DNA of 64,000 bases from Hyphomicrobiales bacterium (lineage in GTDB: Bacteria > Pseudomonadota > Alphaproteobacteria > Rhizobiales > Rhizobiaceae): the NCBI GenBank assembly GCA_900473175.1, contig UCKM01000005.1, positions 196,190 through 260,189 of the forward strand. The letters are read 5' to 3'. Every line of letters starts with the position of its first letter. Positions within the stretch are counted from its first letter, which is position 1. The notes under the pieces are model-generated. The model was given only the letters and a program-made list of their open reading frames with translations, did no database searches and was not told the origin of the DNA. Below, in pieces: positions 47,431 to 57,204 of the stretch. A program made the position numbers and the translations under genes.

Positions 47431-47681
47431 CAATCTTTCGGGAAAAATATAATATTACTGCGATATAGATGTAATATTTCTGTAACAAATATGCCTTTGT
47501 TGCTTTATTTATTCGAAACTTGTGTAATTATATATTTTTGGTTGCAACTATAGTCGAATTGACGGCCAGTCGTTCCGTTTATATCCCCATCCATAATTTC
47601 GCTCGAACGCGTTCGCGCAGGCTCATGGCCGCGCTGATCTCGTTCGCTTGTTTCAGATATTCATTTTATGACGACTGGAGA

Positions 47682-50075
47682 ATGGCAGTGACTTCCTCAA
47701 AACAACGCGCGGGTATGAGTCGCCGCAAATTCATGGAAATGATGGGCGTCACGGCTGGCGGTGTTGCCGGCCTCAACATGCTGCCCCCTGCGATTCAGCA
47801 GGCGCTGGCGATCGAGCCCAACAATGCAACGGGCACGATCCGAGACGTCGAGCATGTCGTGATCATGATGCAGGAGAACCGATCCTTCAATCACTATTTC
47901 GGCACCTATAATGGAGTTCGCGGCTTTACCGATCCGCGTCCAGTGGTGTCGCCCAAGACCGGCAAGGATTTGTTCCACCAGCCCATCAATGACAGTGTGC
48001 TGGATTATGTGGGCACGAATTTTTTCGACGCTTTTGATACGAGCAAGTATGGATACCGTTGCGGCGTCCCGAACGGTGCCAAAGAAGTTCTGCCGTTTCC
48101 CATGAATTACGATACGACGGGCGAAAATCAGCGAGGAACGAACCACGGCGTCGACAGCGGCCAGGCATGTTGGAATGATGGCAGATATGACAACTGGATT
48201 CCCGCAAAAAAAGATGTGCTGACCATGGCCTATCTCAAGCACAAGGATATCAGCTACCATCGCTATCTCGCCAATGCGTTCACCGTTTGCGATCACTATT
48301 TCGTATCATGCCATGGAGACACGATCCCCAACCGGCAATATCTCGTCTCGGGAGCCGCTGCTAACCCGGCCAAGAAGAACCCTCAAGTTATTTGGCCCGA
48401 TTTTGGCTCAACCCCAAGTATGGCAACGCGCCTGGTTGCAGACTGGACGACCTATCCCGAGCGGATTGAGAAGTTCAACAGCGCGCAAACCGACCCTTCA
48501 AAGAAAATCAGCTGGAGAACCTATCAGGGTGGGACCGGCATCGCGGGTGATGCCACCGATTGCTACGAAGAAAACAATCTTGCGTACTTTGCAGCCTATG
48601 ACAACCAACCAGTTAATGGATGCTACTGGGTCGACGGAGCATGCTACAAGGACGGCAAAGCCTATACGGGCAGCGTTGCAACGCTACCCGATCTGGTGCG
48701 CAACGGGGTGACCAACCGCACACTGAAGGAACTTAAGCAAGACGTCCTCGACGACAAACTGCCCAACATCTCCTGGATCGTGGCACCCTACATTTATTGC
48801 GAGCATCCTCAAGCCAACGTCACGGATGGCGCATACTACATCAACGAGGTCCTGAGCGCTCTGGTCTCCAACCCGGACGTATGGAGCAAGACAGTATTCA
48901 TCCTGAACTATGATGAGAATGATGGTCTTTTCGATCACGTGGTTCCGCCAATGCCTACGGACGATAAGGGCCCTGGCAAGATGTCGCCCTCACTGAAGGA
49001 TGGGTTGGACCGCGAGTTGTATAACCAGCCAGATGGCACCACATTTAAGGATCAGTGGATAGGACTTGGCCCGCGCGTTCCCGCAATCGTTGTTTCGCCT
49101 TGGAGCAAGGGAGGCTGGGTTTGCTCCGAAGTCTTCGATCACACCTCGACATTGCGTTTCCTTGAAGCCCGCTTTGGACTGGAGAGCGACCAGATCGGCA
49201 AGGACAACCCCTTGTACGAGAGCAACATAACGCCGTGGCGGCGCGGGGTTACGGGCGACATGACCTCGGCGTTCGATTTCTCGAACCAGACCGCTGCATT
49301 TCCCCAATCTTCCAAGGCGGTCACGAAAAGCAGCCGGAAATGGTGGACTTCGCCCACTGTTCCTTCCAACAACGCCCTGCCAATGGCGGAAAATCCGGTC
49401 ACCACGTTTTCTGCCGCCAATACCAGCAATCCGGATTTCACCCGCCAGGCGCGGCCGCTTCCGCATGAATTCCATGTCAACGGGCAATATGACGCGAAGG
49501 CGAACCAGTTCGTCGTCGATATCGTTAATTCTGGTGCGGCCGGCGCTTACTTCTATGTTTATGACTACGTGCTCAAGGACGAAAAGCCGCGGCGCTACTC
49601 CGTGGTAAAAGACGAACCGCTGCAGGACAGTTGGGCCATTGGAGACAAGGGCTACAACCTCGCGGTCCATGGCGCCAACGGTTTCTATCGTCTCTTCAAG
49701 GGTGTTGCGATGCACGTCGACAAATTACATCCGGAAGTCGAGATCATGTATCAATCCAATGGCGGCGTGACGCTTAAGATGATCAACCGGGGGATCGAAA
49801 ACTGCCAGCTGAAAATTACCTCGCATTACGACAAAATCGATAATGCCGACGGTCTTCCAACAATAGTCGTTCACACCTTGAAGGGTGCGGCCTGCACATT
49901 CGAGTTTCAGGAACTCGCGACCAAGTCGGGCTGGTATGATATTTCCGTCGAACTGCTCGATGATAAGGGCAATCCGGACGGCGTCTATCTGCGCCGCTTT
50001 GCCGGCCACGTCGAAACCGGCTTGGCCAGCATCACCGATCCGTTTCTCACCTACAACAAGGTGGAGGCAGTCTGA
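47682..50075 (+). CDS. Phosphocholine-specific phospholipase C, Tat-exported
   Basis: This 797-residue secreted enzyme hydrolyses phosphatidylcholine or sphingomyelin to release phosphocholine. The N-terminus holds a twin-arginine signal (MSRRKFMEMMGVTAGG). The phosphoesterase domain starts HVVIMMQENRSFNHYFGTYN, a hallmark motif with catalytic Glu/Asn. The C-terminus has two DUF756-type beta-domains. ATG 47682 is very close to GGAG; GTG 47688 is an alternative. The AT-rich upstream region has no clear Pho box. In this order such enzymes often respond to phosphate shortage, which is not shown here. Confidence 0.92.
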   Translation: MAVTSSKQRAGMSRRKFMEMMGVTAGGVAGLNMLPPAIQQALAIEPNNATGTIRDVEHVVIMMQENRSFNHYFGTYNGVRGFTDPRPVVSPKTGKDLFHQPINDSVLDYVGTNFFDAFDTSKYGYRCGVPNGAKEVLPFPMNYDTTGENQRGTNHGVDSGQACWNDGRYDNWIPAKKDVLTMAYLKHKDISYHRYLANAFTVCDHYFVSCHGDTIPNRQYLVSGAAANPAKKNPQVIWPDFGSTPSMATRLVADWTTYPERIEKFNSAQTDPSKKISWRTYQGGTGIAGDATDCYEENNLAYFAAYDNQPVNGCYWVDGACYKDGKAYTGSVATLPDLVRNGVTNRTLKELKQDVLDDKLPNISWIVAPYIYCEHPQANVTDGAYYINEVLSALVSNPDVWSKTVFILNYDENDGLFDHVVPPMPTDDKGPGKMSPSLKDGLDRELYNQPDGTTFKDQWIGLGPRVPAIVVSPWSKGGWVCSEVFDHTSTLRFLEARFGLESDQIGKDNPLYESNITPWRRGVTGDMTSAFDFSNQTAAFPQSSKAVTKSSRKWWTSPTVPSNNALPMAENPVTTFSAANTSNPDFTRQARPLPHEFHVNGQYDAKANQFVVDIVNSGAAGAYFYVYDYVLKDEKPRRYSVVKDEPLQDSWAIGDKGYNLAVHGANGFYRLFKGVAMHVDKLHPEVEIMYQSNGGVTLKMINRGIENCQLKITSHYDKIDNADGLPTIVVHTLKGAACTFEFQELATKSGWYDISVELLDDKGNPDGVYLRRFAGHVETGLASITDPFLTYNKVEAV

Positions 50076-50132
50076 TGCGGAACCCTGGCGGTCGCCTGGC
50101 GGCCGCCAAGCTGCCCGGCAGCCGAGAGGTGA

Positions 50133-50927
50133 TCAGAAATCGCCGGTCTTGATGATATCTTCGGCAAGGACCATGGCGGTGCGCCGGTCGGCTTCATCCG
50201 AAATGGAGAAGGCCTGCTCCTGGATATCGCCGATCCAGACCCGGTCCTGCTTGCTGGCGTGTTCGAGTGCCGCGGTCATCATGGCAAGGCCACGCACGGT
50301 CTTGCCGGCCTGGAACAACAGGTTGCCGAGCATGGCCTGCGCACCCGCATTGCCCTTTTGCGCCGAAAGGCGGAACCAGCGCGCGGCCTGATTGGGGTTG
50401 GACTGCCCACCTTCGCCCTTCATCAGCATCTTGCCAAGTTCGAACTGCGCATCGGAATCGCCGAAATTGGACGCCGCCTGAAGATAAAGATCGCGCGCCG
50501 CACCCGGATTGGCCTCGACGGGTGAATTGGGGATGCCGCGTTTCAGATAGCCGGCCAGAGCGACGAGCGCATCGGCCACATAGCTTTCGTTCTGCGTGCC
50601 CTGGTCGGCGCCTTCCTTGATCACCTGCTCGAACATCTTGTAGGCCTGGTAATCGTCTTCCTTGACGCCGTCGCCCTCCGCATACATGCGCGCGAGCTTC
50701 CAATTGGCGCCCTGATGTCCCTTTTCGGCAGCAAAGCGCAATGCCTTGACCGCTTCGTCCTTGTGACCATTCTTGTAGGCGGAGAAACCGAACTTGAAGA
50801 GCGCAAAGGGGCTTGAATCCTCCTTGACCTCATTCTGGGTGTCGAACGCAAAGCACGGCATGGTCATGGCGCTCATCAAAAGGCCAATCCCGACAAGGGG
50901 AGCGACAAGACGATCAGTGATGTCCAT
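50133..50927 (-). CDS. exoR: ExoR homologue, periplasmic Sel1-repeat regulator
   Basis: This 264-residue protein has a signal peptide ending CFA-FDTQ. The mature part aligns from memory with Sinorhizobium ExoR: SPFALFKFGFSAYKNG, then AEKGHQGANWKLARMY, LAGYLKRGIPNSPVEA and RGLAMMTAALEHASKQDR. Sel1-type repeats (~60-220) mediate binding to the ExoS sensor. In rhizobia, periplasmic ExoR represses the ExoS/ChvI system that controls exopolysaccharide, motility and symbiosis. No exoS or chvI is in the window. Confidence 0.9.
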   Translation of the reverse strand: MDITDRLVAPLVGIGLLMSAMTMPCFAFDTQNEVKEDSSPFALFKFGFSAYKNGHKDEAVKALRFAAEKGHQGANWKLARMYAEGDGVKEDDYQAYKMFEQVIKEGADQGTQNESYVADALVALAGYLKRGIPNSPVEANPGAARDLYLQAASNFGDSDAQFELGKMLMKGEGGQSNPNQAARWFRLSAQKGNAGAQAMLGNLLFQAGKTVRGLAMMTAALEHASKQDRVWIGDIQEQAFSISDEADRRTAMVLAEDIIKTGDF

Positions 50928-51415
50928 GGCACCCTGCTTCCTTTGTCCCGATCAGCTTTGTCGCAGCATGATTGCGCGCCATTTCAACTGTCCGGGCATA
51001 ATTCCCGCCTGACTGCCTCGACATGGCAGCCGGTTTCGGAAAGTGCACAAGTTGCACATCATTCCAGCAATCATTTGACGGATTTCCGGCAATAGTGGGG
51101 CTCACGATAAAATGATGGCCAATCGCCGGATGTAGGCTATGGAAGCTGACTTGCGGAATACGTACTGAGACCATCATTTCCCCGTGCGGAGCATCTGTAC
51201 TATTACTCGACGTTTTCGACCCACCGCGGCCGCCGCCCTTTTGAGGTGCTCCGGGTTTGTGGCGCAAAATGGGCAAATTTGTCCCCCACTCCGCCACCAC
51301 GGATCATCAATCAAGAGTGTTGCTGAATCGTCACAAATTCAGGGGGCTACCGGCATTCGCGGCACAAAAAAAGCCCGGTATTGCGCCGGGCTTTTTGCAT
51401 TCGCTTGGTGACGGA
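50928..51415. other. Intergenic region upstream of exoR
   Basis: This 488-base stretch holds the exoR promoter region and the terminator at 51366-51396. I see no gene in it. Confidence 0.6.
51366..51396. terminator. Bidirectional terminator after the FadL-family gene
   Basis: GCCCGG/CCGGGC stem with seven A before and five T after. It terminates the minus-strand outer-membrane gene ending at 51416. Confidence 0.9.
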
Positions 51416-52726
51416 TCAGAACCTCAACTTGCCCGAGACGGACAGGGCGGTAATAAGGTCATCGCCATAGTCATAGGTGGCGTCAGTGCCGCACGGACGA
51501 TTGCCGGTGCAGGGTGTTGGACCATAGGAGCCAGACTCCATCACACCAACGCCGCCGCCGACGCGGAACTCAGCGTTCTTGTTGGGAGAGTAGGAAACGC
51601 CGCCGGAGAGCAGCCAGGTGTCGGTCTGCGTGGTAAGGCCGGTAGACGTGCCGCGGTCCCAACTAACCTGTGCTGTTGCCGACCACTGCTCATTGAACTT
51701 GTGACCGACGCCGGCCGAGAAATACCAGCCATCCCGGAACATCAGATCGAGCGAAGTCAGACGGAACGGCGAGCTTGGTCCGCAGGCGCCGAGGGATTTG
51801 GTCGAGGTCGGGCAGAAGGCGATGACATCAAGCACGCTCCAGTCGACCCACTTGACCGTACCGTAGGCCAGCCAGTCTTTCACGATGCCGGTCTGCCAGT
51901 TGAACTGTACCGACTGCGGCATGGTGGCCGTGCCGTAAACGTCCGTTACCGTGCCGGCGGGAATGCCCAACGGGCGAGCTAAAACGCTTGGAATCTCCGT
52001 AAGGTCGACGAAGCCATTGATCTGACCGAGGTCTACCGCTGCGTTGTAGATCAGGCTCGTGCGGAAATGATAGTCAGGAATTTCGTATGAAACACCGGCG
52101 CGCCAACCCCAACCGTCTCCCTCAAGATCAAGCAGACCGGAACCGTCGAAGCCCGCGGCTAGCGCATTGAATGGGCGACCCGGGCGGCTGAGAGCGGCGT
52201 TGATGGCATCGGGACCGAAAACCATGCGGCGCTTGAAGCCCCAGACTTCCTGGTAGGACACGCCGCCGATTGCGCGGATGAAGCTCTTGTCCGTGACATC
52301 GAACTTATAGGAGCAGGTGAGACCCCAGTCGTTGCTTTGAATCTTGGTCTCGATGTTCTGATTGTTGCCGGCCCAGTTAAAGCCAGGGTCGGTATGAACG
52401 CCCCACGGCTGCGTGTAGGTGCCAAGGCAGTCGAGGTCAGGAGTTACGCCAACCTTCGCGCCATAGCGCCAGACCGAGTAGTCAGGCGTTTCGTCGGCTG
52501 TGGTGTTCGGACCGCCGCGTCCATCGCGCGGATTGGTATCTTTGGCGTTCTTGATCTTGCGATCCGGCATCACATAGACCGTGCCGAGCTCCGTGACGAA
52601 ATTGCCCGGCTCGAACAGAAGTTCCCAGTTATAACCTCCGCGCTCAAGCCCCCCGGCTTGAGCAGCGGAGGCCACACTGGTCAAGAGCAATGCCCCACCC
52701 AATATTGTTGAAATTGCTCTCGACAT
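51416..52726 (-). CDS. OmpP1/FadL-family outer membrane protein
   Basis: This 436-residue protein has a signal peptide (ISTILGGALLLTSVASAAQA) and a C-terminal phenylalanine (SVSGKLRF), typical of outer-membrane beta-barrels. The N-terminal GGLERGGYNWELLFEPG and the repeated strand pattern match the FadL/TodX long-chain fatty acid and hydrocarbon transport family. The substrate is unknown. A pair of cysteines (FCPTS...ACGPS) could form a disulfide in a loop. Confidence 0.88.
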   Translation of the reverse strand: MSRAISTILGGALLLTSVASAAQAGGLERGGYNWELLFEPGNFVTELGTVYVMPDRKIKNAKDTNPRDGRGGPNTTADETPDYSVWRYGAKVGVTPDLDCLGTYTQPWGVHTDPGFNWAGNNQNIETKIQSNDWGLTCSYKFDVTDKSFIRAIGGVSYQEVWGFKRRMVFGPDAINAALSRPGRPFNALAAGFDGSGLLDLEGDGWGWRAGVSYEIPDYHFRTSLIYNAAVDLGQINGFVDLTEIPSVLARPLGIPAGTVTDVYGTATMPQSVQFNWQTGIVKDWLAYGTVKWVDWSVLDVIAFCPTSTKSLGACGPSSPFRLTSLDLMFRDGWYFSAGVGHKFNEQWSATAQVSWDRGTSTGLTTQTDTWLLSGGVSYSPNKNAEFRVGGGVGVMESGSYGPTPCTGNRPCGTDATYDYGDDLITALSVSGKLRF

Positions 52727-53113
52727 TAATTCCCCTCCCGAAGTCCAAAAGCGTACCGAACGTCGTCACTGTTCAGCAAAGATGTTACTTATACGTAATA
52801 GGTAACAAAGCGCGCGAAACGTGCAACGGCTTTGCACTGGAGCAATTCGACGACGGCACCGCGAGGATTGGTGAAATTCTCGAATTTCGCAAATTTCCAA
52901 TCAAAGTTTGGCGGGTTTTCAAACTAATCCGAAATGGTTAGTGGCGAAATCGAAGGTTTTTGGGCGAAAAACGCCGTTGTTGCTCAAATGCAACGATGCT
53001 CAAAAATGACAGAATTGCGGCTTTTAACCGGTGGAAATGGGGAACTTCCCCAGCAGATTCGAGGGGAAGTCCGGATTTTTCAGACTAGGATTCGCACAGG
53101 CGCGAATCCCTTC
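52727..53113. other. Intergenic region between valS and the FadL-family gene
   Basis: This 387-base region is AT-richer around 52780-53000 and should contain the FadL-family gene's promoter. No RNA gene, repeat or reading frame stands out. Confidence 0.55.
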
Positions 53114-55900
53114 TCAACCGGCCTCTCGCACACGGCGGATCGCGGTTTCAATCTTTTCGGCTGCGGCCTGCAACTCGGTGAGACGTTCGCGTTCGGCTTC
53201 GACGATTTCCGGCTTGGCATTGGCGACGAATTTCTCATTGCCGAGTTTTTTGCCGATCTTATCAGCCTCATCCGCGATCTTGCCGGCTTCTTTCGTCAAC
53301 CTGGCGATCTCCGCATTGACGTCGATCAGGCTGCCAAGCGGCAGGCAAGCTGTCGCTTCGCCGATGACGAATTGCGCCGAGCCCTTCGGCGCACTGTCGG
53401 CAGCCGTGATGGTTTCAACCCGCGCCCGCCATTTGATAGACGCTTCGTGGCGCTGCAGCCGCTCGTTCGTCACCGCATTCGCACCTATGACCACAAGCGG
53501 TGCCACCGCCGATGCAGGAACGTTCATCTCGGCGCGTACCGAGCGAATTCCGGTGACGAGGTCGATCAGCCAGTTGATATCCGCCGCCGCCTCCGCATCG
53601 AGGAAATCCGGTTCCGGCCACGGCGCATGGCAGAGCAATGTTTCGCGGGCTTCGCCTTCGCCGGCCGTGTGTGCCCATAGCTCTTCGGTCATGAAGGGCA
53701 TGAAGGGATGGAGCAGCTTGTAAATCTCATCAAGAACATAGGCGGCACAAGCCTGTGCTTCTGCCTTGGCTTGCATATCCTCGCCGTTGAACACCGGCTT
53801 CAGGAGTTCGATGTACCAGTCGCAGAACTGGTTCCAGACGAAGCGATAGGCGGCACCGGCAGCTTCATTGAAGCGATAGCTGGTGATGCCGTCAGTGACG
53901 TCGCGTACCGTATTGGTGAGTTCCGTCAGAATCCAACGATTGACGGTAAGCTTCGCATCTTCCGGACGGAAGGATGGATCGCGCTTGACGCCGTTCATTT
54001 CGGCAAAGCGCGTCGAGTTCCACAGCTTGGTGCCGAAATTGCGATAACCGGCGATACGGCTCGGGTCGAGCTTCACGTCGCGTCCCTGCGCCGCCATGAT
54101 CGCCAGCGTGAAGCGCAGTGCGTCGGCGCCGTACTCGTCGATCAGATCGAGAGGATCGATGACGTTGCCCTTCGATTTCGACATCTTGGCGCCGTTCTTG
54201 TCGCGAACCAGCGCATGCACATAGACGGTATGGAACGGCTCCTCGTTCATAAAATGCAGGCCCATCATCATCATGCGGGCAACCCAGAAAAAGATGATGT
54301 CGAAACCAGTTACGAGAACATCGGTCTGATAATAGGTGGCAAGCTCCGGCGTCTTGTCGGGCCAGCCGAGCGTGGAGAATGGCCACAGCGCCGACGAGAA
54401 CCAGGTGTCGAGCACATCTTCGTCCCGAGTCAGGATATCGCCCGGCTTCAAGTTTTCCAGCAAATCCTGGACATAGGCCTTCATCGGCCCTTCATGTGCG
54501 AGGTAATGCTGGATTGCGGCGCTGAGTGCCTCTTCCTCGGTGCGTTCGACGAAGACCTGGCCATCGGGACCATACCAGGCCGGGATCTGATGCCCCCACC
54601 AGAGCTGGCGCGAAATTGTCCATGGCTGGATATTCTCCATCCAGTCGAAATAGGTTTTCTCCCAGTTCTTCGGAACGAAGTTCGTGCGTCCTTCGCGAAC
54701 GCTTGCAATCGCCGGCTTGGCGAGCTCGGCAGCGTTCACATACCACTGGTCGGTCAGGAAAGGTTCGATCGGCACACCGCCGCGGTCGCCATGGGGAACC
54801 ATGTGGGTGTGATCTTCGATCTTGTCGAGGTATCCGCCCTCTTCCATCATGCCGACGATGAGTTTGCGGGCCGCAAAGCGATCCTTGCCATCCAGGACGT
54901 GAATGAGCTGGCTGAGATTTCTCGATGGCTCCAAGCCCTCGAGGAAATCGTCATTGTCCTGCAGATGTATCGATGCGTCCGTATTGAGGATGTTGATCTG
55001 GCGCAGATCATTGCGCCTGCCGACCTCGAAATCATTGAAGTCATGCGCAGGCGTGATCTTCACTGCGCCGGACCCTGCCTCGGGGTCGGCATAGCTGTCG
55101 GCAACAATGGGAATGTGCCGACCGACCAGCGGCAGGACGACATTGTTGTCAATCAGGGCGTGGTAGCGGGAGTCATCCGGATTGACGGCAACGCCCGTGT
55201 CACCCAACATGGTTTCAGGCCGCGTCGTTGCGACGACGATATAGGTGTGCGGGTTTTCCGGGTCGAAAGCCACATTTTCGAGCGGGTAGCGGAAATGCCA
55301 GAGGTGGCCCTTGACCTCCCGCTGCTCGACCTCAAGATCGGAAATAGCCGTCAGCAGCTTGGGGTCCCAGTTGACGAGGCGCTTGTCCTTGTAAATCAGG
55401 CCTTCCTTGTAAAGCGTCACAAAGACTTCAAGAACCGCCTTTGACAGGCCCTCGTCCATGGTGAAACGTTCACGCGACCAGTCGCACGATGCACCGAGGC
55501 GCTTGAGCTGATCGGCGATGATACCGCCTGACTCAGACTTCCACTCCCAGACGCGCTCGACGAATTTCTCGCGGCCCATGGCCCGGCGGCCTGGCTGTTG
55601 CCGCTCCATCAATTGCCGCTCGACAACCATTTGCGTGGCGATACCCGCATGATCCATACCGGGTTGCCAGAGCACGTTCTTGCCGCGCATGCGCTCAAAG
55701 CGGACGAGAATGTCCTGGATCGTATTATTGAGCGCGTGGCCCATATGCAGCGAGCCCGTAACATTTGGTGGCGGAATGACGATCGCAAACGGATCGGCGC
55801 CAGGCTTCGAGCCGGCACCGGCCTTGAACGCACCGGCTTCGTCCCAGCGCTCTGCGATCTTCGGCTCTACGGCCGCTGCGTCGTACGTCTTCTCAAGCAT
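53114..55900 (-). CDS. valS: Valyl-tRNA synthetase
   Basis: This 928-residue class I synthetase has its HIGH-type motif in NVTGSLHMGHALNNTIQD, the editing domain (TRPETMLGDTGVAVNP) at ~210-330 and KMSKS in NGAKMSKSKGNVIDP at ~520. The C-terminal coiled coil is rich in Lys/Glu (IARLTKEAGKIADEADKIGKK). The length is normal. It is the last gene of the run popZ-valS. Confidence 0.97.
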   Translation of the reverse strand: MLEKTYDAAAVEPKIAERWDEAGAFKAGAGSKPGADPFAIVIPPPNVTGSLHMGHALNNTIQDILVRFERMRGKNVLWQPGMDHAGIATQMVVERQLMERQQPGRRAMGREKFVERVWEWKSESGGIIADQLKRLGASCDWSRERFTMDEGLSKAVLEVFVTLYKEGLIYKDKRLVNWDPKLLTAISDLEVEQREVKGHLWHFRYPLENVAFDPENPHTYIVVATTRPETMLGDTGVAVNPDDSRYHALIDNNVVLPLVGRHIPIVADSYADPEAGSGAVKITPAHDFNDFEVGRRNDLRQINILNTDASIHLQDNDDFLEGLEPSRNLSQLIHVLDGKDRFAARKLIVGMMEEGGYLDKIEDHTHMVPHGDRGGVPIEPFLTDQWYVNAAELAKPAIASVREGRTNFVPKNWEKTYFDWMENIQPWTISRQLWWGHQIPAWYGPDGQVFVERTEEEALSAAIQHYLAHEGPMKAYVQDLLENLKPGDILTRDEDVLDTWFSSALWPFSTLGWPDKTPELATYYQTDVLVTGFDIIFFWVARMMMMGLHFMNEEPFHTVYVHALVRDKNGAKMSKSKGNVIDPLDLIDEYGADALRFTLAIMAAQGRDVKLDPSRIAGYRNFGTKLWNSTRFAEMNGVKRDPSFRPEDAKLTVNRWILTELTNTVRDVTDGITSYRFNEAAGAAYRFVWNQFCDWYIELLKPVFNGEDMQAKAEAQACAAYVLDEIYKLLHPFMPFMTEELWAHTAGEGEARETLLCHAPWPEPDFLDAEAAADINWLIDLVTGIRSVRAEMNVPASAVAPLVVIGANAVTNERLQRHEASIKWRARVETITAADSAPKGSAQFVIGEATACLPLGSLIDVNAEIARLTKEAGKIADEADKIGKKLGNEKFVANAKPEIVEAERERLTELQAAAEKIETAIRRVREAG

Positions 55901-56154
55901 GCAATTAATCCGTCAATTTGCGGAGAATGGATTGGTACGGTGTAAACCGAATGGCCGCAGATAAGTCAATCAATGCTGACTTATTAAATACAACTTGCAC
56001 TCGCTAGACGAATCATTGGCATCGCCCGACCAATGGCATGCGCAATATGGCGTATTTTGGGGAAGTTGAAGCGAAAGCGTTTCAAATCCTTGCGTTGGCG
56101 CGATCACGCCGAATACGCTCAGGGTCATACAAGGAAATTGGTGGTGTCCAGCCC

Positions 56155-56988
56155 TTACCGGCGTCCGCCTCGTGCCACGCGTTCGATCTCTTCACGCACG
56201 AGGCGCTCGACCAGCGTCGGCAGATTGTTGTCCAGCCAATCCTGCAGCAGCGGACGCATAATTTCCTGAGCAATTTCGTCGAATGAGCGGCGCTGCTCGT
56301 TGCGGATCGCGAATGACAGGTCCTCGAACGCGGAACTTACCTGGCGTTCGGTCGCCTCGGAGAGGATCGGGTCGAGCGCGCGCTCAAGATCCAGCGAAAC
56401 CGCATCATCCATGCCTGCGTCCGGTTGCTCGCCTGGCAGCTCGGTATCTGCCGCGATCTGCGTCTCCGCAAATTCGACAGGTTGGACAACCAATTGCGGC
56501 TGGTCCAATTCAACTGCAGCAGGAAGCTCATGCAGCGGCGCTTGGGTTTCCTCGACGATTGCTTCCATCACACCTGCTTCGAGATTGTCTGTGGTGGCGG
56601 CGGGCTCAGCAACCACGTCCTCGATCGGCTCCTTGGCGAACTGCCTGAGCTTCTCCGTATAGGAGGTAATGGTGCGCGCCGCTCCGCGTTCGACAAATTT
56701 CGGCTGTTGCGGCGGCGCTGCCGGCCGGCGCAGCGCCGATTCAAACGAAGGCGCCACAGGCGGAGCGACTGCAATGCCTTCGCGTGGCGGCAGTTCCGCC
56801 TCTTCAATGGCTATCGGCTGGGCTGGTGGGGCCTGCGTCGTCGTAGCGGCAGGCGGAACATCCGAGTTGACCGGCAACGGTGGAACCTCATCGTGCCGTG
56901 TCGTGTCACTCTCTTCGATGATACGGCGGATCGATGCGAGAATTTCCTCCATGGAGGGTTCTCGCGCGACGCTGGATGATTGTGCCAT
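56155..56988 (-). CDS. popZ: PopZ-like polar organising protein (DUF2497)
   Basis: This 277-residue protein starts at ATG 56988 with AAGGG upstream. The N-terminal helix (REPSMEEILASIRRII) and C-terminal region (MRPLLQDWLDNNLPTLVERL, VREEIERVARGG) are the two conserved PopZ segments. Between them is a long Pro/Glu/Ala-rich disordered linker. In alphaproteobacteria PopZ self-assembles at cell poles and anchors the ParB-centromere complex and polar signalling proteins. Confidence 0.9.
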   Translation of the reverse strand: MAQSSSVAREPSMEEILASIRRIIEESDTTRHDEVPPLPVNSDVPPAATTTQAPPAQPIAIEEAELPPREGIAVAPPVAPSFESALRRPAAPPQQPKFVERGAARTITSYTEKLRQFAKEPIEDVVAEPAATTDNLEAGVMEAIVEETQAPLHELPAAVELDQPQLVVQPVEFAETQIAADTELPGEQPDAGMDDAVSLDLERALDPILSEATERQVSSAFEDLSFAIRNEQRRSFDEIAQEIMRPLLQDWLDNNLPTLVERLVREEIERVARGGRR

Positions 56989-57140
56989 GATGCCCTTGCC
57001 CACTACATCTTGCTTCATTGCGCAGCAACGAATCTGTATTCAGTGTAGAAGCTTGTATTATGTTTGAGAATCCCCCGGGAGACTGTTTGCAGCTAACCCA
57101 CAGTTTTCTCAATGGAGAGCCGTTCCGCATGAGCCAGAAA

Positions 57141-57172
57141 TTAAAATGCCGCCCGGCTTTACACCTGGCGGC
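57141..57172 (-). terminator. Terminator of the TolC-family gene
   Basis: On the minus strand, GCCGCC/GGCGGC closes a 13-base loop and is followed by ATTTTAA. The stem is short but follows the tolC stop by about 33 bases. Confidence 0.6.
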
Positions 57173-57204
57173 AAAATCTCAGCGCTAGAAAATCGGATCG
57201 GCGA

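Noticed and set aside
47431-47681. Possible Pho box upstream of phospholipase C
   Set aside because: CTGTAAC followed by AT-rich DNA resembles only half of a Pho box; the second half is missing.
50914-51300. Minus-strand frame of 128 codons upstream of exoR
   Set aside because: No domain, low-complexity composition and no suitable ribosome site; more likely exoR leader and promoter DNA.
53708-55444. Plus-strand frame of 578 codons
   Set aside because: Shadow of valS caused by high GC; valS motifs are unambiguous.
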